Shown piece after piece: positions 56,836 through 64,000 of a DNA stretch of 64,000 bases; positions within the stretch are counted from its first letter, which is position 1; each line of letters opens with the position of its first letter. The position numbers and the translations under genes are program-made. The stretch spans positions 407,263-471,262 of the forward strand of contig VZRZ01002224.1 of assembly GCA_013398175.1 (NCBI GenBank), in the 5' to 3' direction. Source of the stretch: Climacteris rufus (lineage: Eukaryota > Chordata > Aves > Passeriformes > Climacteridae). The notes beneath the pieces were generated by a model, which was not told the origin of the DNA, ran no database searches, and was given only the letters and a program-made list of their open reading frames with translations.

Positions 56836-59800
56836 GTAGGTGTCTCTCCTTTCCCACCCTTCTCTGAGGGACCAGTCAGGGAGCCAGAGATGGTGGGCAC
56901 AGGGGTACGGAGCTGGGGGTTGGTGTTTCACACCAGGGAGGGGGGGACACCTTTGGGACCTGCTCCCCTCTCCCTTTGCCGGTCCAGGTAGCCCAGATGT
57001 GAGCCAGGAGTGGAGCTGGGGCTTTGGGGGTGCTGGGGGGCCAGGTAGCACCACCCACTCGGGGTGGGAGCAATGAGGGCTCGTTGGTGGCCACACTGGC
57101 CATGGTGCTGAGCATGCTCAGGGGATGGCAGCCACCAGCCCGTCCAACACAGACCCAGCAGCTGTCAGGAAGGGGACACAAGCAATGGAGCAGGGAGACG
57201 GTGGAGAACTGGGAGGGAGAGGAGAAGGGAAGGTGCTTATTCTCAAGTCCAGCCTTTCCCAGCCTTTGGGGGAGCAGTCCCCACGCTCTTTCCCATGGGC
57301 ATCTCCACAGCCATGGGGAGGAGGCCCTGCCCGGCCAGCGAGCGCTGGGAATGGTCCCGTTTGGGCCCCAGCAGAGCAGGAGAGAGCAGTCCTGTGGAGG
57401 CTGTGAGGGGGATATTGATGACACCAGGATGGAGCATATGCAACCAAAACGTGCTGGTTTTAGTTTAATGGATTGTCTCCCTTTGCTGTTGCCCCGGGGA
57501 CAATAACCCTGGATGGCAATATTTCAACCTGGGCTTTTCACAGATCTTTGCTTTTAAATGAGGTGTTTTTTCACTGCATGAGTGGCTGTGGCAGCTGTTC
57601 TTTGTGTTTTCTGTCTCCTCTCATCTCTACTAAATCACTCCGCTGCAGTTTGGAGTAGCCGGGAGCAGAACTAACTCAGAAGTGGCTCTGGTCACCAGTG
57701 GGAGGAGGGAGAGCCCCACTCCCATCCCTCTGAGTCCCTAACAAGGGGGAGCAGCAGGCTCTCAGCTGGGCCTTTTAATTGTCACATCCTGCTGTCTCTC
57801 CCATCTCCTTCTCTTTCTGTCCCCTGAGGAGTGGGAAGAAAGGGGAGTCTGTTTCTGCACAGACAGAATTCCTTACTGAGGCTTTCTCAGGCCTCCACTC
57901 CATTCAGAGATTTTTGGGTTTTAATTTCCTTCAAGTATTTTTCCCCTTTTTTCCTTCTTTTCTATTTCTCCATACTCTCTCTACGTTTCATAGGAAAATC
58001 CATTCCTGACTCTGCTGCACATCTGCTGGTTCTGATCCCAGTGTTGTACTGGCAGAGGGAGCATCTCTGCGGGGTGGGGGGAATGAACTGAAAGGAACTG
58101 AAAAATAAGTGTTAAACTTACACTCTGCTTCTGTTTTCCAAGGGGTTTCTCTCCTTGAGATGCGTGGGGATGGGAGGAAAAGAGGGTCTGGGATTTGTGC
58201 TTTCTGGTTCAATAGAACAAGCTGGAAGAGGGGTGTGGGAGCAATGGCAGTAGGGCTTAGTGAAAATTTGTCCCTAAAGGGTGAGAAGAAGGGGGTCTGG
58301 GGAAAGGGAAGGCTTTGGGGCTTTTCTAACTTGGCACCTGCCCAGAACAGGGCCGGGTTTCTCTCTCTGTAGCTCAGCTTCCATAGGGAGAGTCTCATTA
58401 ATTTAACATTCTTAAGAACATCAGCTGGGAGCTGTCAGTGTCCTGTAACACGGTGAAACATTTTTTCCTGGCTGGCTGTTGGAGGAACGAGTCAATTCTC
58501 CCTGGTCCGGGTGACATCCTGCGGCTCACAGACCTTCTGGCTCGGGACAGGCTCTTGTGTCTTCCCTCTGCAGCTCCTTTTCCGTTCAGCTCCTCCTTGG
58601 CCCGCTCCATGCCTCTTCTTTCTTCTCTCTTCTGCTCTCTGCTTGCCTGCCTGCATGCCCTGCACCCGGTGAAGCAGCCCCCTGCTCTCCCTGTCCCTGC
58701 TGGGCGATGTCACCACGATGGCATCTTGTCTCTGGCATGACAGAGCCTCCCCCCGTCCTCCTGCTGCTCCTGCTCTCCCCTCCCAGCACCCACCCGCATG
58801 TGGCAGCCCCTCCCTGCACCTCCCTGCCAGGGTGGCTCCTCCTGAGCATCATAACCAAAGTTAAATCCATTAAACTAAAGGTAAAGTATCTTTTTCTTCT
58901 TGAAGTAGCTGGGTTTTAACTCTTCAAGTACCAGAGACGTAGATTGTAAAACTGACAGACTCTCATGGCTGGGGGAAGCTGGTTTGCCCTTTCCAGTCAG
59001 CCATGACCTTCCCAGGCTCCTGGCAACTCTCCTACTCAGAAATTCCAGAGTGCAAAGCATGGTCAGCAGACAGGGGTGGCAGGGTGGGTGAGGCTGCATG
59101 TGCAGGTGTAGAGGAACAAGGGGGCTTTCTCACCCTCTGTTCCTGCCTAAGAAAGGACATTCCCCCCATTAGCTCTGCTCTCCTTCCCATCCCCCTGCTC
59201 ACAGTACATGAAGTGAATGAAACACCCAAAGTCTATGGTACCTAAAGGGTTAAAAAACATGATATTGTACAAGGTCAGTAAGGGTCATTCTTGTGGCTTG
59301 GACAGTCAACTTTAAAGCATGTAAAAGGTGCAGCTCAGGTGAGTACTGGCTGGTCTCAAGCAAATTCACAAATACAGTCCACCCTGTGGCTGCAGACTCA
59401 CCCCCACGTGGCTCTGCACACCCTCAGGGATGTCCTGGAGCCCCGGGAGGGTGGAGAGGGGTCCCAAAATGCTGGTGGAAACAGGCCAGCAGCAAAGGCC
59501 ATGCTCTCCTGGCTGGGGGCTCCTGCCTGTGCCGTGGCCCCCAGCCCAGGGAGGGGCTGTTTGCAGAGCTGAACTCGCAGCCCCGGCTGGGTTTGTGGCA
59601 CTGGGCTCCTGCTGCTGTCCCCAGCGTCCCCAGGGTCACACAGGTTGGGCTGGATTGTGAAGGAAACAGTGCCATGAGCTCCCCAGAGGCGTCTCCAGCG
59701 TGGCCAGCCAGCACCACTGGCTGTTCTGCTGCGCTGCTGCAGTCCAGGAGTGACGGGGAGGGGGCCAGCTGGCACCTGGGCTTTCTCCCCCAACACCCAC

Positions 59801-61329
59801 CCCCACCCCACCTTTTGACCAGAGAAAGTGCAAAACCATCCCAAAAGGAGGCCTCAGCCAGGGCCTCTCGGTAGGACCCTGTGCTGGAGCGTAGAGGGTG
59901 AGTGAGCAAGCGTGGCAGCGCAGCCAGTGACCCCAGTGCCAGCTGCAGCTGAGCTCTGCTTCCTGGGGCTTTCAGAATGAGGTGCAGGATGAAGGGTAGG
60001 TCAGGTCAGACCCTCTCTGCAGTGGGTTTCTCAGCCGTGGTGGCTTTGGCTGGAACTGAGCAGGAAAGGTGGATTTTAATGTGCCCAGCCTCTGATGGGG
60101 GCAAAAAAAAAGAAGGGAGCAGCATCACGGCAGCAGTGGGAGAGGGCTGAGTCTTTCCCTCCATACCTGGAAAACCGTCCTTGAGTTGGTGCTGGGACGT
60201 GGGATGAGCACTGCACCTCTGCTCTGTAGAGGTGCTGCATCAATCACAGCAGATGGGGAGAGCCATGGGGAAGGAGATCCATCACTGGGAGTGTGCTGCC
60301 CTGCTCTTTGTGCTGAGTTTAGCAAAGAGAACAGATTGGGATCCAAAATTGCCATTTCTGCAATAGCTGGGGGTCTGTTGGGAGGGGAGGACCCAGGGGG
60401 ACTCGTCATGGGCACAGTGGCATTTTAAAAGCCAGTCATGTGCAGAAACCCACCAGGAGCTTGGTCTGGCCTCGTAGCTCAGTTCCTCTTGTTCTCTTGT
60501 AAGAAAGTCTTGTAAGTTAGCAGTTGAAGCATGGAAGGTAGGTAAACAGACTGGGAATGTTCTGGAAGGAGTCACTTTTTATATCAGTATTATTTTATTA
60601 TTATTATTTCCTTTCTAATTTTTTTTTTTGTTTCAAATTATTGGCTTGATTTATGTTTTATTTTCCAGTTTGTTCCTTTGGTTTAGTTCATTTGACATGT
60701 TCTGTGTTGTTTTGCGTGGCCAGCCATGGCCAGGGCTCGTCAGCCCTGGGAGTGCTGGGGTGAAGGGGGTCATTCTTCCAGCTTAAAGACAGCAATAGAG
60801 CATAAAAATAGAAGGAAAGCACCCAAAGTGTCCTCCTGGGCAGGGTGCTCAGATAGCAGAGGAAGGATTATCTTTGCCCTTTCTGAAAACCCCTTTCCCT
60901 CTGTCTCATGGAGGCTCCTGGGAGGTGTGTGCCTCTCACTCCAGTGCCAGCTGGGCCAAGTGTGACTGGGTTCAGCAGAGTCCTCAAGGCAAACTGGCCT
61001 AAACGTCTGGGTTTAGCTCAAGGATGGGAGTAAGAGGTTTGCAAACAATCATTCCTCAGTAAAAGAGTTTTTGTTGATTAAAAAGCATCAGAGGAATGAG
61101 AAGTAGTGAGCAGCATTGATCTGCTGCTTCTTACAGGTGATGCCTGGGGGGCTTGTGAGTTCACCCCAGTTTCCTGCACTGTCTGCAGAGAGCTAAAAGC
61201 TCTTTATTGTAGTTGGCTGAGATTGGATTTATAGATTTGCCTTGAAAATGTATCATACTCTGCTTCCCTGGGCTGATCCATTGTCATTGAGGGCTGGCAG
61301 AAGGGTGATCTAACCCCTGAAGTGTTCAG

Positions 61330-61405
61330 GGCCAGGATGGTGCACCCTGGCCTGGTGGAAGGTGTCCCTGCCCGTGGCAGGGGCTGGAACTGGATGAGCT
61401 TTAAG
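61330..61405 (+). mobile_element. CR1 LINE short remnant, plus strand
   Basis: GGCCTGGTGGAAGGTGTCCC, TGCCCGTGGCAGGGGCTGG and ATGAGCTTTAAGG fit the avian CR1 3' region; the terminal tail is missing. Confidence 0.75.
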
Positions 61406-62078
61406 GCAGAGCTGTGGGTTACACCTTCCCCACCTCCTGATCACCCTAGGACAGGCATCTGCTGCCACCCTGAGAAGGTGCCTGGGTAGGGCCACACTTC
61501 CCAAGGTTTCCTCCCAGGATGTTCAGAAACACCCTGGTGCAGTTCAGGCAGTGAGCAGTGGGCATTAGAGCTGCTGCTGCTTTGGAAAATGCCCTGGATA
61601 CCCGACTACCTCACCAAACCTGCTGCCTCCCCACTTCTGCAAGTGTTTTCTCTAAAGCCTCCTCTTTAAACACCATGGGCTCATTGCTTGGCAGTGTCCT
61701 GGCCATTCCCACTGTGGGATTTGGCCTCCTCCAGTCTGGGGACAACTAATCACTTCCATCTGGAGGTACAGACTCTTAAATTTAAGCCTCCTGGCAAAAG
61801 CTTTGCTTTTCTTACTTAATTTTCACAGATCCCTTCAAAGAAATTCAGGATCCCAGAGACTGAGGTTGGAAAGAAGTGCTTTCCCAGCCAGAGCAGGATT
61901 TGCCAGGCTGCTGTAAAACAGGCAGCCAGAGGAAAGGGCTTTTATAGGGTGCAGCTGGGTGCTTAGTGTGTGCCAGCTTAGTGGAAGCAGCAGGACCCCT
62001 CTTGGCTGGCCCGCTTGCTGCTTTAGTCCTTTGCTTTACACCATTTCAGTTTGGATGCCCCATTTAATTTCTGTTGGC

Positions 62079-62128
62079 TTTTTTTTTTTTAAAAAAAAAA
62101 AAATCTCTTCATTTAAAAAAAAAAAAAA
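62079..62128. repeat. T-run / A-run simple sequence
   Basis: About 10 T are directly followed by about 13 A, then a second A run. The abutting T and A runs are self-complementary. Confidence 0.85.
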
Positions 62129-62319
62129 GACAACAACAAAAAGCTCTCTTCTCTTTTAATTTTATCTTCCTAAACCAAACTTTTGTACGTTTTATTTTAG
62201 ATTTTTTTGTTATCATTTTCCTTTTTTTTTTCTTTTATCTTTCCCATCTTTTGTTTTTTTTCCCCCCCTCCCCTCTCCCTTCTTTCCCTTTCCCCCTCCT
62301 GAATTTTCCCCCCTCATAG

Positions 62320-62625
62320 AACCGTCTGCCCCCCCTCAAGATGTAAAATGTGTCAGCACCCGCTCCACCGCCATTCTGGTAAGTTGGCGGCCGCCGCCGG
62401 CCGAGAGCCAGAACGGCGTCCTGGCCGGCTACAGCGTCCACTATCGAGCGCTGGACTCGGAGGACACGGAGCTAAAGGAGGTGAATGATATCCCCCCAAC
62501 CACCAGTCAGATCCTGCTGGAGTCCCTGGAGAAGTGGACCGAGTACCGCGTCACCGTGGTGGCTCACACGGAGGTGGGGCCGGGCCCGGAGAGCTCGCCG
62601 GTCATCGTCCGCACCGATGAAGACG
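62320..62625 (+). CDS. PTPRS: PTPRS fibronectin III repeat 4 (codons 616-717)
   Basis: This exon has 306 nt, phase 1 in and out, between CCCTCATAG and GTAATT. It encodes KPSAPPQDVKCVSTRSTAIL, VSWRPPPAESQNGVLAGYSV, then a strand region and LLESLEKWTEYRVTVVAHTE, ending VIVRTDED. This is a complete FN III repeat. The codons for Val-Ser (GTA AGT) after ILE-LEU form a perfect splice-donor consensus inside the exon at 62379; using it would shift the frame, so I keep the full-length exon. The next exon (FN5) should start with TG or TT to complete Val718 and is outside the window. Confidence 0.96.
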
Positions 62626-64000
62626 GTAATTGTGCCAGGGGTGCCGGGGGTGCCGGGGGTCCCTGCCCCGGGGGGTTCCCGTGCCAGGGGGACACGGCCA
62701 GGCCCCTCCCGTGTGCTGCCAGAGCAGAGCTGCAGCGGAACCAAGGCCCCGGTTGTGCGCCGTCTTTGGTGCCGTCACCCCAAACCCTCTGAGCACCGGG
62801 GTCTGTAGGGTTGTCCTGCCCTGCTTCAGGGTATTTCCCAGATTTATGGGGGCTTTCTGAATATCCCTGAGCCGTGAGTGCACCACTTCCCTGAAAAGAT
62901 GCTCTCCCTGAGGCAGGATCGGCCAAGGCCATGAGGCACCGAAATCAGAGCAGACCTTTGCCGCCAGAAACTGGTTTCACAGAATCATAACACATCCTGA
63001 GTTGGAAGGGACCCAGAGCGATCATCCAGCTCCTGGTCCTGCATGGGACAGCCCCAAGAATCCCACCCTGTGCCTGACAGCGTGTGTTTTAAATTACTAA
63101 GAGTTGTTCCCACACATTCCATGTTACTACATTCCTTGCTTCTACCTCCTCCTTAAGTCAGAGTTTTTGTCAATAGTAAAAAGGAGGAATCTGGTAAAGT
63201 TTCAAGAACCTTGAGTGACAACTGCTCAGGCTGCAGTGCAGTGGCCCCACTCAGAGACTTGAATTTCCCTGGTATTTCTACAGTAAAATAAAACCAGGGA
63301 AAAGCATGAATGTGTGTGTGAAGGGAGAGGAGCACCCTCACTCAGAGGGCAGCACCTCTAATAATAAAGGTCAAGTAAATGACATAAGGAAATCCCAAAG
63401 TTCTCAGGTTTTCTGCCTCCATCACAAATAAAACTTTTTTTAAAAAGGCACAGGTTTGTCCCCAGTATCAGTCCTGTTTCCCTGAGCCTCTCCCCAAATC
63501 CAAATGGATCACAGAGTACCCTGATCAGAGAAAGTGTGATTTCCTTGGAGATGAAACTGTCATGTCCTGTATGATGATGAAGATTATTATTATTATTATT
63601 TCCAAAAATTCATCCCAAATTCCATCCAAGACATGTCTTGTTTGCTGTCCTGAGATTGCACAGGGCTTGTAACCCCCAACCCACCTGTCCTGCCCGAGAG
63701 ATGAGGGAGCTCCAAGGCCCCGCCTGATGCTCTCCACCCTGGCCTCCCACAGGCAGGACTGGAGCTTTTGTAGCTCACTGGCAGCTGGCTCTGCCCTCAG
63801 AGTGGGATCTGGAGCTGTAATGGTTCCTTCCCTCTGAGCAAAGTGGCACCAGGAGCCTCTGGCTGCCTGATGAGATGGGCCTGTCCCCATCCGCGTCTCG
63901 CAGCGGTGCAGGTCGGGTCCCGCAGCTCCTCCCTGCTCCGGGGGCCATGACCAGTGCTGGGATGTGCAGCTGCTCGGGTCTCCCTCCCCGGGCCCGGGTG
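62626..64000 (+). other. PTPRS: PTPRS intron 13 (5' part, runs off the window)
   Basis: It begins with GTAATT. It holds a CR1 fragment (62975-63095) and an ATT run (63580-63600). I see no further exon before the window ends. Confidence 0.85.
62975..63095 (-). mobile_element. CR1 LINE 3'-end fragment, minus strand
   Basis: TTCACAGAATCATAACACAT, GAGTTGGAAGGGACCCAGAG, ATCATCCAGCTCC and CCCAAGAATCCCACC are the reverse complement of the avian CR1 terminus. It is closely related to the fragment at 14615-14720. Confidence 0.85.

Larger units (their letters stand above)
56836..62319 (+). other. PTPRS: PTPRS intron 12 (about 5.5 kb)
   Basis: Bounded by GTAGGT and CCCTCATAG. It contains a short CR1 remnant (61330-61405), a T-rich ATT stretch (60585-60650) and a T-run/A-run pair (62079-62128) followed by a long pyrimidine tract up to the acceptor. 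The segment 57000-61300 shows no recognised repeat or exon. Confidence 0.8.
3458..62625 (+). other. PTPRS: PTPRS gene, 5' coding half (signal peptide to FN4), partial
   Basis: Fourteen distinct + strand segments with consensus AG/GT borders join into one open reading frame. It runs signal peptide, Ig1, Ig2, Ig3, FN1, FN2, FN3, FN4, the order of a LAR-family receptor tyrosine phosphatase. I choose sigma over delta (PTPRD) and LAR (PTPRF) from residues as I remember those families: TIEFDESAGAVLRI in Ig1, GFPNIDMGPQLKVVERTRT in Ig2 and the ETFE-type mini-exon A. The product is a type I neuronal membrane receptor that binds heparan or chondroitin sulfate proteoglycans and synaptic adhesion partners; its cytoplasmic phosphatase domains lie beyond the window. 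By my count the coding sequence reaches codon 718 with all micro-exons included and Ig3 counted once. The 3' half is missing because the window ends. Confidence 0.96.

Overview
The window is vertebrate nuclear DNA, almost certainly from a bird. It holds the 5' coding half of one gene on the + strand: PTPRS, the receptor-type protein tyrosine phosphatase sigma (avian name CRYPalpha), a LAR-family receptor of neurons. The bird assignment rests on many short CR1 retroposon 3' ends in the introns and on reading-frame features I remember from chicken CRYPalpha (a signal peptide starting MRILPSPGM, and NPHGEV in Ig1). I could run no search, so the species is open.

Layout. Positions 1-3457 are non-coding and end in a minisatellite. 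A signal-peptide exon (3458-3625) is followed by a 16.5-kb intron, then Ig1 (20088-20233 and 21169-21310), the first part of Ig2 (30301-30489), two alternative micro-exons of 9 and 18 nt that together form mini-exon A (33108-33116, 36851-36868), the rest of Ig2 (39289-39399), a 12-nt mini-exon B (41910-41921), Ig3 (present twice: 51838-52107 and 52357-52626), one large exon carrying fibronectin type III repeats 1 and 2 (54909-55490), FN3 in two exons (56367-56500, 56691-56835) and FN4 (62320-62625). The window ends in the next intron. FN5 onward, the transmembrane segment and both phosphatase domains are not here. All junctions obey GT/AG. Phases are 1 at every junction except Ig1a/Ig1b and FN3a/FN3b, which are phase 0.

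How it works together. The exons encode the ligand-binding ectodomain. The Ig1 lysine loop that binds heparan and chondroitin sulfate is intact (K67, K68, K70, K71 by my count). Mini-exons A and B set loop and linker lengths in Ig2 and between Ig2 and Ig3, which in LAR-type phosphatases tunes the choice of synaptic partners. The intron just after mini-exon B carries a 10-bp GC-rich hairpin and two TGCATG motifs, a plausible splicing control region.

The introns hold CR1 fragments, several local minisatellites, simple repeats, a 592-base N gap (27612-28203) and isolated Ns at 51768 and 52259 that bracket what looks like an assembly duplication of the Ig3 exon. I found no second gene, RNA gene or CRISPR array. 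A short coding-like stretch on the minus strand near 30.9-31.1 kb is the only hint of another coding sequence.
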